Below, piece after piece: positions 1-8,254 of a stretch of DNA of 64,000 bases. Each line of letters starts with the position of its first letter. Positions within the stretch are counted from its first letter, which is position 1. Under the pieces are notes generated by a model. That model was not told the DNA's origin. It saw only the letters and a list, made by a program, of their open reading frames with translations, and did not search any database. Both the position numbers and the translations under genes were made by a program. Location of the stretch: the NCBI RefSeq assembly GCF_014705615.1, contig NZ_JACXJA010000017.1, positions 82,836-146,835 of the forward strand, given 5' to 3'. This stretch comes from Paenibacillus oceani. GTDB lineage: Bacteria > Bacillota > Bacilli > Paenibacillales > NBRC-103111.

Positions 1-320
1 CTCCTAAATAAAAATAACCGCCTTCTCCCGGATGGGAAAAGACGGTGTGCTTCACTCGTCGTTACTGGAAATATAACGGATACATTTGGTGGAACTAAAT
101 GAAACGGAAACGCCGTAGTAGGGCCACCCCCTTCGACATCCATCTATCCGAGCAGAGGGTTACCTGTCCTGTTTATTTGTTTGTTTGTTCATTTGATGAT
201 TGTTAGGCGCGATCAGCTTTCGAATGACGAAAATAAAAACTCGTGAAACCATAAGTATTATTTTACCAGCGAATCCAATCGAAGTCCAGCTGATCTATCA
301 AGCCAAGGCAGGTGCGTCTC
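1..320. other. Left-edge stretch without a supported gene
   Basis: I see no convincing gene in the first 320 bases. The leftmost part holds a minus-strand terminator-like hairpin. On the minus strand a short frame opens at about 139 and stays open to the window edge through that hairpin; it has no good ribosome site and is more likely part of an untranslated RNA or leader that enters a gene beyond the left edge. Confidence 0.5.
8..44 (-). terminator. Minus-strand rho-independent terminator or attenuator
   Basis: Read on the minus strand, the arms ACCGTCTTTTCCC and GGGAGAAGGCGGT form a stem with a 4-base ATCC loop, followed by TATTTTTATTT. No minus-strand gene ends just upstream, so this may end a small RNA or act as an attenuator for a gene left of the window. 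Confidence 0.55.
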
Positions 321-563
321 ATGAAGCAGTTTGTAGAGTTCGGCATCGGAAACCGGTGGCTGGTACGCACGGAATTTGAGCAGGAAGACGGCACCGAGTA
401 TGAACGGCGAGGCATCCACTGGCCCCGCACGGTGATTTCCCTGTACGTTCGTATATGGGTCGGCAGGAGCGTATTCATTCTGGATACGTCTGAGGGTGTC
501 CGGCTTGACCGGAAACCGCGGAAAACATTCAAGCTTATAATCGGAATCCAGGGGACGGCCTAA
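321..563 (+). CDS. DUF3977-like small protein
   Basis: An 80-residue protein with the pattern MKQFVEFGIGNRWLVRTEFE, then an acidic EDGTEYE and a basic C-terminus. From memory this resembles the DUF3977 family of small Bacillus/Paenibacillus proteins, whose function is unknown; no search was run. The ATG at 321 is preferred over a GTG at 312 because AGGTG at 310-314 is correctly spaced for it. There is no signal peptide or membrane segment, so it is probably cytoplasmic. It stands alone, about 150 bases before the universal stress protein gene, and is not clearly part of an operon. Confidence 0.7.
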   Translation: MKQFVEFGIGNRWLVRTEFEQEDGTEYERRGIHWPRTVISLYVRIWVGRSVFILDTSEGVRLDRKPRKTFKLIIGIQGTA

Positions 564-719
564 GGAGGAGCGGATGGAACAGGACTGTTTCGACCGTGGC
601 ATATTGGGGTATAGATGTAGGATGTACTGCAATCGGTTGTGATGTTTCTCACAGTGTACGGACATGACGAGTGGTACGCTGGAGTAAGAACGATCTATCC
701 AACAAAAGAGGTGCTTTTT

Positions 720-1166
720 ATGCCATTTCAACATGTACTGGTCGCATATGACGGATCGGAGCAAGCCCAGTCGGCGCTCTTGCGCGCAAAGGAGCTCGTT
801 CGCAGCATACCGGGCTCGCGGCTTACGATCGCCCATGTATTCCATTATCCGAACCTGGTCGTAGGTGAAGCGATGATCGCCGCGCCGGTGCGCATGGAGC
901 TGGACGAGTTGTCCGACTCGGAGAGAACGCTGGACGAAGCCAAGGAACTGGCGACGGATTTGCCGAATGCGGCGACTGCGCTGCTTCAAGGAGATCCGGC
1001 GCGCGCCCTGCTCGATTACGCCGAAGAGCTGCAAGCGGATCTGATCGTAATCGGCAGCAGAGGGCTCAGCACGCTGAAGGAGCTGTTCCTCGGCAGTGTC
1101 AGCCATTATGTGGTGCAGCATGCGAAAGTCCCCGTTCTTGTCATCAAAAATCCGGACGACCTGTAA
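720..1166 (+). CDS. Universal stress protein, UspA family
   Basis: This 148-residue protein is a single UspA domain. The N-terminal strand VLVAYDGSEQA (about residues 5-15) and the C-terminal signature IGSRGLSTLKELFLGS form the nucleotide-binding motif GxxG-x9-GS typical of ATP-binding Usp proteins. Such proteins are cytoplasmic dimers linked to stress survival; the precise role varies. A longer frame opens at 639, but the ATG at 720 is preferred: it has the AGAGGTG ribosome site at 706-712 and starts directly at the conserved first strand. It appears to be a single-gene unit. The long antisense frame across it is a shadow. Confidence 0.9.
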   Translation: MPFQHVLVAYDGSEQAQSALLRAKELVRSIPGSRLTIAHVFHYPNLVVGEAMIAAPVRMELDELSDSERTLDEAKELATDLPNAATALLQGDPARALLDYAEELQADLIVIGSRGLSTLKELFLGSVSHYVVQHAKVPVLVIKNPDDL

Positions 1167-1350
1167 GTGGAGTGCCACAAACCGGTATTGATAAAAAGTT
1201 ACGTTCGCCGGGACATCTGTACAGTCCGTTACCCGCCCCTCCTCATATTGTAGATCGTGTGGTTCATTCATCCCGACTGTCAATCGGGCAGCCTGGCCGG
1301 TTGCAACGGATGTCGGCCGCACAATCATGAAATATCGAGGAGGACTGACC

Positions 1351-1473
1351 ATGGGATACGTTGGCGGTGCAGGATGCGGTTGCGGTCCGGGAGTTGGAGG
1401 CTTGTTTACTTCGACAGGCGTAATTCTGGTACTGTTCATCTTGCTTGTTATCGTCAGCCGGGCTTGGATCTAA
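1351..1473 (+). CDS. YjcZ-type small sporulation membrane peptide
   Basis: A 40-residue peptide with a Gly/Cys-rich head (MGYVGGAGCGCGPGVGG) followed by one hydrophobic helix of about 17 residues. This is the layout of the YjcZ family of small peptides made during sporulation in Bacillus and Paenibacillus. A strong ribosome site (GAGGAGG) lies at about 1337-1343. A CATATTGTA box at 1244-1252 fits the mother-cell sigma -10 pattern CATAnnnTA, although no clear -35 is visible, so this is only suggestive. The two cysteines in the head are slightly unusual for the family. A strong terminator follows directly, making this a monocistronic unit. Confidence 0.8.
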   Translation: MGYVGGAGCGCGPGVGGLFTSTGVILVLFILLVIVSRAWI

Positions 1474-1490
1474 GGGCTGATCAGCAAGCC

Positions 1491-1525
1491 GGGGAATCGG
1501 GTTAACGCCCGATTCCTTTCTTTTT
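1491..1525 (+). terminator. Rho-independent terminator after the YjcZ gene
   Basis: Arms GGAATCGGG and CCCGATTCC flank a TTAACG loop and are followed by a T-rich tract (TTCTTTTT). Confidence 0.9.
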
Positions 1526-1800
1526 GGAGAGGAACGTGTCCGTTTTTTAGCGGACTGAATCATCTGGCTCCCAGGAAAAACTCATTTTGCGCAAGGGAAT
1601 TCATCGCGAAAAAGGATAAAAATAGTAACCATATGGAATATACCGGGAATAGTTGTCGAAAAAAAGAAGAAAATTGTAAATAATCGGGGCGTTTTTCCCG
1701 GAAATAGGTACAAAGGAGGATGCGAAGAAGGGGCTTCTCCCCTATTCTAAGAAGGAAGACGCGATACATACCATACCTAACTTCGATTACCTCCCGACAA

Positions 1801-1913
1801 ACGGCAAACCCGGCTAAAGCCGGCGACGCAAAGCTAGAGGGGCTAAAGCAGCAGATCGGAATCGACCTTGCCAAGCCAGCCAGCTGCCGAACGATTTGGA
1901 TCGGAGTTTTTTT
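1801..1913 (+). promoter_or_regulatory. c-di-GMP-I (GEMM) riboswitch with terminator platform
   Basis: The aptamer core is recognisable: ACGGCAAACC at 1801-1810, a CGGC-TAAA-GCCG hairpin, the hallmark GACGCAAAGC at about 1825-1834, GGGGCTAAAG, then AGCCAGCCAGCTGCCG ending at 1889. CGGCA (1802-1806) can pair with TGCCG (1885-1889) to close P1. The same 3' strand (CTGCCGA, 1884-1890) can instead pair with TCGGAG (1901-1906), with a bulged G, just before seven T residues (1907-1913). Ligand-stabilised P1 would therefore disrupt the terminator, which suggests an ON switch. The switching direction is inference; the aptamer class is well supported. Confidence 0.87.
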
Positions 1914-1962
1914 GTAATATAGGAAGTTGTGCCAAGCAATTTCTTATGGATAACGGGAGCTT

Positions 1963-2017
1963 CCAAAGGAACAGCGATGGGCTACGAAGCAGGTCTGCGC
2001 TTTTGGGGGATTTTTTT
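1963..2017 (+). terminator. Second terminator-like hairpin in the riboswitch leader
   Basis: CCAAAG (1963-1968) can pair with CTTTTGG (2000-2006) allowing one bulge, followed after GGGA by seven T residues (2011-2017). It could be a second control point between the c-di-GMP switch and the 97-aa gene. The stem is imperfect. Confidence 0.4.
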
Positions 2018-2092
2018 GTATGCCAGGGGTCGGGGAACGGGAGCAGGACCAGTATCGGCTCTTCATCACTTGGGCGAAGGAGCTGAATCATT

Positions 2093-2386
2093 ATGGAGGA
2101 AAGGCACGCATCGGCGGAGCAAGGGTATTACCTGAAGATGGGGAACGACTTTGTCGGCATGTATCGTTCGGAGGAAGGGCCGAAGCTTTTTTTTAACCGG
2201 GACAAGTACCGGCTGAACGATTCGAAGTGGGATGTGGAGCTCGTCGTCGGGCGGCACAACAATCTGTTTATTTTTTATTGGCAGGGCGAGAGGAAGATTT
2301 CGTTCCGGTTCAGCAAAAATTTGGATCGGGTCATTCAATTGTACCGGCTGCTTCAAGAATATTTGGCCGCTCCACGGACGGTATAG
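2093..2386 (+). CDS. Hypothetical protein behind a c-di-GMP riboswitch
   Basis: A 97-residue protein I do not recognise. It is rich in aromatic and charged residues, with alternating strand-like segments (GYYLKMGNDFVGMYR, NNLFIFYWQ) and a C-terminal helix (LDRVIQLYRLLQEYL). No signal peptide, membrane helix or cysteine motif is visible, so it is probably cytoplasmic. A GAAGGAG ribosome site lies about 10 bases before the ATG at 2093. It is the first gene after the c-di-GMP-I riboswitch and a strong terminator closes the unit, so it is the likely sole target of that switch. That links it to the motile/sessile decision, biofilm or sporulation, by inference only. Confidence 0.7.
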   Translation: MEERHASAEQGYYLKMGNDFVGMYRSEEGPKLFFNRDKYRLNDSKWDVELVVGRHNNLFIFYWQGERKISFRFSKNLDRVIQLYRLLQEYLAAPRTV

Positions 2387-2427
2387 GAGCGGATCTTCCG
2401 CGGTCGGCCGTGACGGCCGGACCGTAC

Positions 2428-2487
2428 ACGGGATAAAGCAGCTTTCGTGCCGTGCGTGGTGCGAGAGCTCTTTATCCCGTTTTTTTT
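2428..2487 (+). terminator. Strong terminator after the riboswitch-controlled gene
   Basis: Long stem CGGGATAAAG / CTTTATCCCG, extended by an inner GCT/AGC pair, followed by eight T residues. Confidence 0.9.
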
Positions 2488-2675
2488 CCGCCGCCGCCAG
2501 CGCCCGGGTTATGCTTTCCGCCGCCGGAACAAGCAGTCAGGGTAGGTCCGTAAGCGGTCTCCTGCCTTGACTGGCGGCACATCGTGCATACCGACTCATT
2601 TATGAGGTGCAAATCATACCGGGGTATTGGATTAGGAGTCCGGTTTTCGCAGCTTATGCATGTGAGGCTTCTCAT
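2472..2675 (-). CDS. Possible small four-cysteine protein
   Basis: A 67-residue frame with TCISCENRTP near the start and SVCTMCRQS in the middle: two CxxC pairs as in a small zinc ribbon, followed by a Gly/Lys-rich tail. The regular cysteine spacing argues for a real protein, but no ribosome site precedes the ATG at 2675 and its 3' end overlaps the terminator of the facing gene. It lies 35 bases downstream of the pirin gene on the same strand and could be its last cistron. I do not recognise the family. Confidence 0.4.
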   Translation of the reverse strand: MRSLTCISCENRTPNPIPRYDLHLINESVCTMCRQSRQETAYGPTLTACSGGGKHNPGAGGGGKKTG

Positions 2676-2710
2676 TGCCGGTTTCGACAGAGAGTCGGTA
2701 TCCGGTGCGA

Positions 2711-3484
2711 TCAGCGTTTGTTATACAGCGGATAATCGGTTTCCGAGGGCACGTCGATCGCGACGAGTCGCAGAGCTTCACCTGCCGCTGCTCTCACAAT
2801 GGCTGAGCCGCTCGTCCCGCCTGCGTCCAATACGGCGAAATCTTTGGAATGCAGCTCCGACGGTTCGTCATCGGCCGAACCGAGAGATCCGGTGCCGAGA
2901 ATCGCCAGAACCGCCATCGAACGTCCCGCCGCCAGCTCCAGCACATATTCGCCGCCCGCCTGTATTGTAATATCCCGCATATGCGCATCCACCTTCAGCG
3001 CTACCGGCGATTGCCCGCCGATGACTTCTTTGACGGTGACACCCTCGTGTTCTTGAATCGGGAACTGCTCGTGCTCGAATTGGCGATAGGTCGGCTGATC
3101 GTAACGTGTTTGGCGAAGGTCGGGCTCGAACCAGATCTGAAATCCTTCCATATCCGGTCCGACAAAACGTTCCTCGTGGGAGACGCCCGATCCCGTCTGC
3201 ATCACTTGCGCTCCGCCGGCCCCTATCGTGCTCTTGGTGCCCAGCGAGTCTCCGTGCACAGCCTTGCCTTGGATCACATAGGTGACAATCTCGAAGGCCT
3301 GATGCGGATGCGGGGGAATATAGCCATCCTTGGGCGTAAACGCCCACGCCCAGTAGAAGAGAGGACCGACACGTTTCACGGCACCGCCTTCACCGGGAAA
3401 TCCGATCGGCTTCTGCTCGATAATTTTACCTCCGTCAAACGCTCCCGTTCCTTGCTGAGCGGGTGAAAAACGTTGAATATTCAT
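2711..3484 (-). CDS. Pirin family protein (bicupin)
   Basis: This 257-residue protein has the pirin fold: an N-terminal cupin with metal ligands His59 and His61 (PPHPHQAFEIVTYV) and His103 and Glu105 (VSHEERF), matching the two His, His, Glu set of pirins, then a second cupin. Bacterial pirins include quercetin 2,3-dioxygenases and redox-responsive proteins; the actual substrate cannot be read here. The ribosome site GGAGGC precedes the ATG at 3484. It lies downstream of mhqR but has its own promoter, which contains the same candidate MhqR operator as mhqN (see 3569-3598). It is therefore probably induced by quinones or other electrophiles. Likely cytoplasmic. Confidence 0.88.
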   Translation of the reverse strand: MNIQRFSPAQQGTGAFDGGKIIEQKPIGFPGEGGAVKRVGPLFYWAWAFTPKDGYIPPHPHQAFEIVTYVIQGKAVHGDSLGTKSTIGAGGAQVMQTGSGVSHEERFVGPDMEGFQIWFEPDLRQTRYDQPTYRQFEHEQFPIQEHEGVTVKEVIGGQSPVALKVDAHMRDITIQAGGEYVLELAAGRSMAVLAILGTGSLGSADDEPSELHSKDFAVLDAGGTSGSAIVRAAAGEALRLVAIDVPSETDYPLYNKR

Positions 3485-3791
3485 AGCGAATCAGCCTCCA
3501 TACCTAGAATAATGGCACATACACAACACACTTCAACAAAGACGGATAGGAAATCATCTATCAATAAAAATCTTAATTTTAAGTTAAAATGGTGCAAAAA
3601 AATAGTATGCCGCAAGTATCTAGCAACTGCGCTGCGTACATGACGCTTGCGGCTGGGAGGAGTAACGCCGGAACGGATTTCGGGAATCGGATCATGCAGG
3701 AGACCGAAGCGGTCCGCATGGCTAGCCGACCGCCGTTGTTACCCCGGACGGTTGTCTGACCGCGGGTCTGTCGGTCTGCCTAGCAGGACGC
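3485..3791. other. Intergenic region between mhqR and the pirin gene
   Basis: Holds the pirin promoter and operator at 3569-3598. The remainder (about 3600-3790) shows no gene, clear hairpin or repeat. Confidence 0.6.
3569..3598 (-). promoter_or_regulatory. Pirin promoter with candidate MhqR operator
   Basis: On the minus strand TTTGCA (3598-3593) and TAAGAT (3575-3570) are 17 bp apart. The -10 lies inside AATCTTAATTTTAAG (plus-strand sense, 3569-3583), which contains the inverted repeat CTTAA-TT-TTAAG. The same 15-mer, with one difference, covers the -10 of mhqN. Confidence 0.6.
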
Positions 3792-4235
3792 TCACTTGAA
3801 GCTTTGTTCTGCGGTCAGGCCCAGCTTTTTGAGCAGCTCGGATGCCAGCTTTTGTTCTTCCGGCGTCAACCCGGAAACAGCTTCCTCAATTGCTTTCGTA
3901 TGCTCCGGAAACGCGTTCTCCATAAACGCTTTTCCTTTCTCGGTAATCTCCGCGTAATAGACCCGTCTGTCTTCCGCACAGGCTACCCGTTCGGCGAGTT
4001 CCTTCTTCTCCAGCTTGTCGACAACGTAGGTAATGTTGCCGCTCGTCATCAATACTTTGCCGCCAATCTGCTGCAACGGCTGGCGCCCCTTATGATACAA
4101 CAGCTCCAGAACGCCGAATTCGGTCCGGTTCAAGCCGTGCCTCCGGATGTCCCGGTCGGCATGCGCGTTTACCCATTGGCATGCTCTGGACAAGACGACG
4201 TACATCTGCAGCGATTCGTTTCTCGGTGGAGTCAT
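3792..4235 (-). CDS. MarR family repressor MhqR
   Basis: A 147-residue winged-helix MarR protein closely resembling Bacillus MhqR (YkvE) as I remember it: HGLNRTEFGVLELLYHKG, QPLQQIGGKVL, GNITYVVDKLEKKEL and DRRVYYAEITEKGKAF are in the expected order. MhqR represses genes for detoxifying quinones and other electrophiles. The ribosome site AGGAGG is well placed for the ATG at 4235. It lies 76 bases downstream of mhqN on the same strand, so the two are probably one transcript and the repressor autoregulates through the operator at 4995-5009. Few cysteines are present, so sensing is unlikely to use a simple Ohr-type thiol switch. Confidence 0.88.
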   Translation of the reverse strand: MTPPRNESLQMYVVLSRACQWVNAHADRDIRRHGLNRTEFGVLELLYHKGRQPLQQIGGKVLMTSGNITYVVDKLEKKELAERVACAEDRRVYYAEITEKGKAFMENAFPEHTKAIEEAVSGLTPEEQKLASELLKKLGLTAEQSFK

Positions 4236-4311
4236 ATCCCTCCGGCCTCCTTTCGCGGTATATTCGTCGCTTACGTTCCTAGCAGACTCATTATACCACC
4301 AGCGGATCGTG

Positions 4312-4959
4312 TTAGGAATGCGAGTCTGCCGGCCCGAACGTCTCGTAGCGGACGAATTCCCCGACCGGTTTCCGGTAGCCCCGCGGCCTTTGGGACGAAG
4401 GATCCTCCTTGCCGATTGTGATCATCATGGCAGGAAACAAAGTATCCGGTATGTTCAAAATATCGCTTACCGTATCCGGATCGAATCCGATCATCGGGCA
4501 CGTGTCCCAGCCTTTGTCCTTCGCGGCCAGCATGAACAGCATCGCCGACAAGCTTGCGCTGCGGACGGCTTCTTCTCTCATGAAGGAGTCGCCCCGCTGC
4601 TCGTAGAAGGAAATGGTCGATTCCACGGTGCTGTCGTACTCGCGCTGATCGATTACGCCAAGGTGCAGCAGTCCCTCGTTGATAGGACCGGCATTCAGAT
4701 GGGCGCGCGTATCTCCGAGCACGACCAGAACAGCGGAGGCCGTATGAACTTTATATTGCTTATTTGCCGCTTCACATATTCGTTCCTTCCTCGCCGGGTC
4801 CCGAACGACGATGTAACTCGTATGCTGCAGATTGAACGCGGACGGGGCGAACTTGACGAGAGCGAACAGCTCTTCCAGCTCTTTGTCAGGCAACTCGATG
4901 CCCGGAATGAATTTGTTCGCCGATCTTCTTGATTTGACCAATGCAGGGAAATCGCTCAT
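4312..4959 (-). CDS. Nitroreductase-like NAD(P)H oxidoreductase MhqN
   Basis: This 215-residue flavoprotein has the nitroreductase fold: an N-terminal SRRSANKF phosphate-binding stretch, PSAFNLQHTSYIVV, and a C-terminal GWDTCPMIGFDPDTV followed by MMITIGKED. It matches the MhqN (YdfN) branch of Bacillus, an FMN-dependent reductase in the methylhydroquinone regulon. GAGGAG precedes the ATG at 4959. It is the first gene of an mhqN-mhqR unit with a consensus-like promoter whose -10 is overlapped by the candidate MhqR operator. Cytoplasmic; probably reduces quinones or nitro compounds. Confidence 0.88.
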   Translation of the reverse strand: MSDFPALVKSRRSANKFIPGIELPDKELEELFALVKFAPSAFNLQHTSYIVVRDPARKERICEAANKQYKVHTASAVLVVLGDTRAHLNAGPINEGLLHLGVIDQREYDSTVESTISFYEQRGDSFMREEAVRSASLSAMLFMLAAKDKGWDTCPMIGFDPDTVSDILNIPDTLFPAMMITIGKEDPSSQRPRGYRKPVGEFVRYETFGPADSHS

Positions 4960-4994
4960 ATGAACCGCTCCTCGTTACAAATATCATGTTTAAG

Positions 4995-5035
4995 AATCTT
5001 AATTTAAAGATATATCACAAGAGCCAAATTGTCAA
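4995..5035 (-). promoter_or_regulatory. mhqN promoter and MhqR operator
   Basis: Minus-strand TTGACA (5035-5030), a 17-bp spacer and TATCTT (5012-5007) form a strong promoter. AATCTTAATTTAAAG (4995-5009, plus sense) overlaps the -10 and extends to a near-palindrome ATCTT-AATTTA-AAGAT. It matches the pirin site at 14 of 15 positions. Confidence 0.75.
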
Positions 5036-5242
5036 CGATTTTTGAGCCAAGTCGGAATACGAGGGTTCTGGCATCCAAGACTAACGGGTTATTCGTCGGC
5101 GAAAATGAGCCGGTAAGCGCGTCCAGCCGGCTATACTGCGGCGTACTCACCGGAGTTGGACGGCGGATGCCGTTTCCCCTATACTTAAATCATCGCTCCT
5201 GCAAAGGACAAACTGTATTCGCTGGAAAAGAGGTAGTTGGTT

Positions 5243-6763
5243 TTGAGTATGAATTTTATGTCGCTCGGCATAGCCGGAAGACTTAATGAAGCGCTGCGCA
5301 AAGAAGGGCTGGCCGTGCCCACTCCGGTACAGGAGAAGACGATTCCCATCGCTTTAACCGGGAAGGATGTTATTGTACAAGCCCAGACGGGGACCGGCAA
5401 AACGTTTGCGTTTTTGCTCCCGCTGCTGCAAATGATGCGGCCTGGCACAGGTGAGGTGCAGGCCTTGATTCTTACCCCGACGCGCGAGCTTGCCATTCAG
5501 ATCACCGAGGAAGCGGGAAAGCTGGCTTCGGCGGTCCAAGCGACCGTGCTGCCGGTATACGGGGGGCAGGACGTTATCGCTCAGGCGCATAAGCTCGGTC
5601 AAGCTCCGGATCTGGTCATCGCTACGCCGGGGCGGCTGCTTGATCATATACGGCGCGGCACGATCGATTTATCGCGGCTCGGAACGTTCGTGCTGGACGA
5701 AGCCGATCAGATGCTGCATATGGGCTTTCTGCCCGAAGTGGAGGAAGTGATCCGGCATACGCCGGACGACCGGCAGACGATGCTGTTCTCCGCTACGTTT
5801 CCCGAATCGGTCCGGCTGCTCGCCGAACGGTATATGCGAAGTCCGGACGATATCCGGGTACAGGGCCGCGCCGTCACGCTCGATTCGATCCGGCAGTTGG
5901 TCGTCGAGACGACCGACCGGGCGAAGCGCGATACGCTGCTTCAACTGATCCGGCTGTACCGGCCGTATCTCGCCGTTATTTTTTGCCGGACCAAAATCCG
6001 CGCCAAAAAATTAACCGAAGCGCTGTTCGCCGAAGGGCAAAATGTCGACGAGCTGCACGGCGACTTGTCCCAAGCGAAGCGGGAGGCGGTGATGAAACGG
6101 TTCCGCGAGGCCGGTCTCCAACTGCTGGTGGCCACCGATGTAGCGGCTCGCGGTCTTGATGTCGAAGGCGTAACCCACGTATTCAACTACGACATCCCGC
6201 ATGACGCCGAAAGTTATATTCACCGGATCGGGCGGACCGGGCGCGCCGGACAGAAAGGGATGGCGATTACGCTTGCCGCTCCCAAGGATGCCGGGCATCT
6301 CCGGGAAATCGAGCAAGGCATCGGATCAACGCTTGAGCGGATGCAGGCAGATCAGCCGAGCGGGAGCGCCAAGGAAGAAGGGATGCGCCGCCGGGGCAGC
6401 GGGTGGCAGTTCGCGTCGGACCGGGAAGCCGGCAGCCGTACCCCGAATTCGAATCGGGGCGGCAGAGGAGGCGCGCCGTCGAGAACGGCCGATCAAGGCC
6501 AGCGGCGGACCGCTTCGGGTGGGGGCCGGATGGACGCACCGAGGCAGGAGCGCCCTTTTTCCGGCAAACCGGCTCCAACTGCCAGCCGCGGCGAACGGTC
6601 TCACCAGTACGGCTCCCGGCCATCGCCGTCCCAGGGCGCGGGATCATCCCGCCATTCTTCGGGTTATGGCGGCGGCGAAGCCAGATCGCCGGGCAAAGAT
6701 TCGCGCGGCGGCGGGGGCAAGCCGAACCGGAATTCCGGCCCGAGGCGCTCCGGCGGAAGATGA
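5243..6763 (+). CDS. DEAD-box ATP-dependent RNA helicase
   Basis: A 506-residue helicase with all core motifs: Q motif (VPTPVQEKTI), AQTGTGKT (about 47-54), PTRELA, TPGRLLDH, DEAD (152-155), SATF, a DVAARGLDV segment and HRIGRTGRAG. The core ends near residue 365; the remaining 140 residues are a disordered Gly/Arg/Ser-rich tail typical of CshA/CshB-type cold-shock or degradosome helicases, likely used for RNA binding. TTG at 5243 is preferred because GAGG (5230-5233) is 9 bases upstream; ATG 5249 is the alternative. A terminator follows at 6828. It is a single-gene unit in RNA remodelling, ribosome assembly or mRNA decay. Confidence 0.93.
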   Translation: MSMNFMSLGIAGRLNEALRKEGLAVPTPVQEKTIPIALTGKDVIVQAQTGTGKTFAFLLPLLQMMRPGTGEVQALILTPTRELAIQITEEAGKLASAVQATVLPVYGGQDVIAQAHKLGQAPDLVIATPGRLLDHIRRGTIDLSRLGTFVLDEADQMLHMGFLPEVEEVIRHTPDDRQTMLFSATFPESVRLLAERYMRSPDDIRVQGRAVTLDSIRQLVVETTDRAKRDTLLQLIRLYRPYLAVIFCRTKIRAKKLTEALFAEGQNVDELHGDLSQAKREAVMKRFREAGLQLLVATDVAARGLDVEGVTHVFNYDIPHDAESYIHRIGRTGRAGQKGMAITLAAPKDAGHLREIEQGIGSTLERMQADQPSGSAKEEGMRRRGSGWQFASDREAGSRTPNSNRGGRGGAPSRTADQGQRRTASGGGRMDAPRQERPFSGKPAPTASRGERSHQYGSRPSPSQGAGSSRHSSGYGGGEARSPGKDSRGGGGKPNRNSGPRRSGGR

Positions 6764-6827
6764 GGGGATCGGCCCAACCCTCGCCTGAAGCCCAAGTGTG
6801 AGCGGAGTCGATTAAGCCCCTGTGCTG

Positions 6828-6860
6828 GCAGGCTGGTCATGACGACCGGCCTGTTTTTTT
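6828..6860 (+). terminator. Terminator after the DEAD-box helicase
   Basis: Stem CAGGCTGGTC / GACCGGCCTG with a short ATGAC-type loop, followed by seven T residues. Confidence 0.88.
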
Positions 6861-6987
6861 ATGCCGGGGAAGGAGTCGGCGGGCCCATTCGATTCGCGCG
6901 GTTCTGCTTCCAATCTTCCCGCAAGCCGACCACGCCGCGTTTCTTTCTGATATAATAGGTTCATAGAAAAGGGGAAAAGGAGCCGTT

Positions 6988-8235
6988 ATGGAACAAACGT
7001 CCCGGAAAGAGAAATTTCAACGCAAGCGTAGTCATATGAAAAATAAAAAACGCCGTCGTCTGGCGACTACCGTATTGATCGTATCTTTTTTCACGCTGGC
7101 GATCCTTTTCTGGATCACTTATAACAGCGCTCAAAAACAGGAGGCGACTCCTCCGGGGCAAACAGCCAACCCGGGAACATCGTCGTCCGGCGGTACGTCG
7201 CCAACGGATTCGGGAAATACACCCGGCACGGGCACGCCAGAACCAAACGGCAGCGGAAGCGCCGGAGCCGGAGCCGGAGCCGGCCAGGACGATCCGAACC
7301 TCGTCCAGCTTACGTTCGTCGGGGATGTCATCTTCGCCGACAACGTGGAAGCGACCCTGAAGAGAAACGGCTACGACTATCCGTACAAGCACGTCCAGTC
7401 CTATCTAGAAAGAGCCGATCTGACGATCGCGAACCTGGAGACGCCGATAACCGAGCGGGGGACGGCGCAGATCAAGCAGTACGCTTACCGTTCGACGCCT
7501 GCGGCGCTTCCCGCGTTCAAGCAGGCGGGCATCGATCTCGTCAATTTGGCGAACAACCATATTCTCGATTACGGTACGACCGGCCTGCTCGATACGTTCA
7601 CCCATCTCGACAAAAACGGCATTCGCTGGTTCGGAGCCGGAAGGAACGTTGCGGAAGCGTTCAAGCCGGTCATTATTGAGAGAAAAGGGATGAAAATCGC
7701 CTTTATCGGACTGAGCAAGGTGGTGCCGACGACGGATTGGAAGGCGGGCAAAGATACGCCGGGCGTGGCTGACACGTATGCGCTGACACTCCCTCTGCAA
7801 ACGATCGAAAAAGCGAAGAAGGAAGCCGACCTCGTCGTCGTCGTTGCACATTGGGGGCTGGAACGCCACGATATGCCGGAGGCGTATCAGAAAGATTACG
7901 CCCGCCAGTACATCGATGCCGGAGCCGATCTGATTATCGGTGGCCACCCGCATGTGCTGCAAGGCTTCGAGAATTACAAAGGAAAATGGATCGCCTACAG
8001 CCTCGGCAACTTTATATTTACAATGAACGAGGACCCGGTAACGTGGGAGACCGTTATTTTGCAAGCTTCCTGCTCCAAGGACGGAGGGTGCGAGCTTCAG
8101 GCAGTGCCGGTACTGACGAAGCTGGCCAATCCCGAGCCGATGGGCGAGGAAGCGGCAGCCAAGCTGTTCAAACGATTGACCGATATTTCGTTCGGGGCTC
8201 AAATTAACAAAGAGGGCATCATAACTACGAAATAA
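6988..8235 (+). CDS. CapA family membrane-anchored metallophosphatase-like protein
   Basis: A 415-residue protein with a basic N-terminus, one transmembrane helix at about 26-46, a Gly/Pro/Thr/Ser-rich linker (about 55-105) and a CapA (PgsA-like) domain. Family motifs are [46 protein letters not shown] and YSLGNFIF. CapA proteins belong to the calcineurin-like metallophosphatases and are associated with poly-gamma-glutamate capsule formation, but many are stand-alone envelope proteins. No pgsB/pgsC partners are seen. Strong AAAAGGAG ribosome site. It probably forms a two-gene operon with the FAH-family gene 19 bases downstream. The domain would face outside. Confidence 0.88.
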   Translation: MEQTSRKEKFQRKRSHMKNKKRRRLATTVLIVSFFTLAILFWITYNSAQKQEATPPGQTANPGTSSSGGTSPTDSGNTPGTGTPEPNGSGSAGAGAGAGQDDPNLVQLTFVGDVIFADNVEATLKRNGYDYPYKHVQSYLERADLTIANLETPITERGTAQIKQYAYRSTPAALPAFKQAGIDLVNLANNHILDYGTTGLLDTFTHLDKNGIRWFGAGRNVAEAFKPVIIERKGMKIAFIGLSKVVPTTDWKAGKDTPGVADTYALTLPLQTIEKAKKEADLVVVVAHWGLERHDMPEAYQKDYARQYIDAGADLIIGGHPHVLQGFENYKGKWIAYSLGNFIFTMNEDPVTWETVILQASCSKDGGCELQAVPVLTKLANPEPMGEEAAAKLFKRLTDISFGAQINKEGIITTK

Positions 8236-8254
8236 GATAGACGGGAGACAACCG

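Larger units (their letters stand above)
1474..2092. other. Intergenic region carrying a riboswitch leader
   Basis: No gene is supported here. Contents in order: the YjcZ terminator, an A-rich region with a possible promoter (TTGTCG at about 1656 and TAAATA 18 bases on), the c-di-GMP-I riboswitch, and a second terminator-like hairpin before the 97-aa gene. The leader RNA would be about 400 nt. Confidence 0.6.

Noticed and set aside
258..1439. 393-aa minus-strand frame
   Set aside because: Antisense to the universal stress protein and YjcZ genes; no ribosome site and shadow-like composition.
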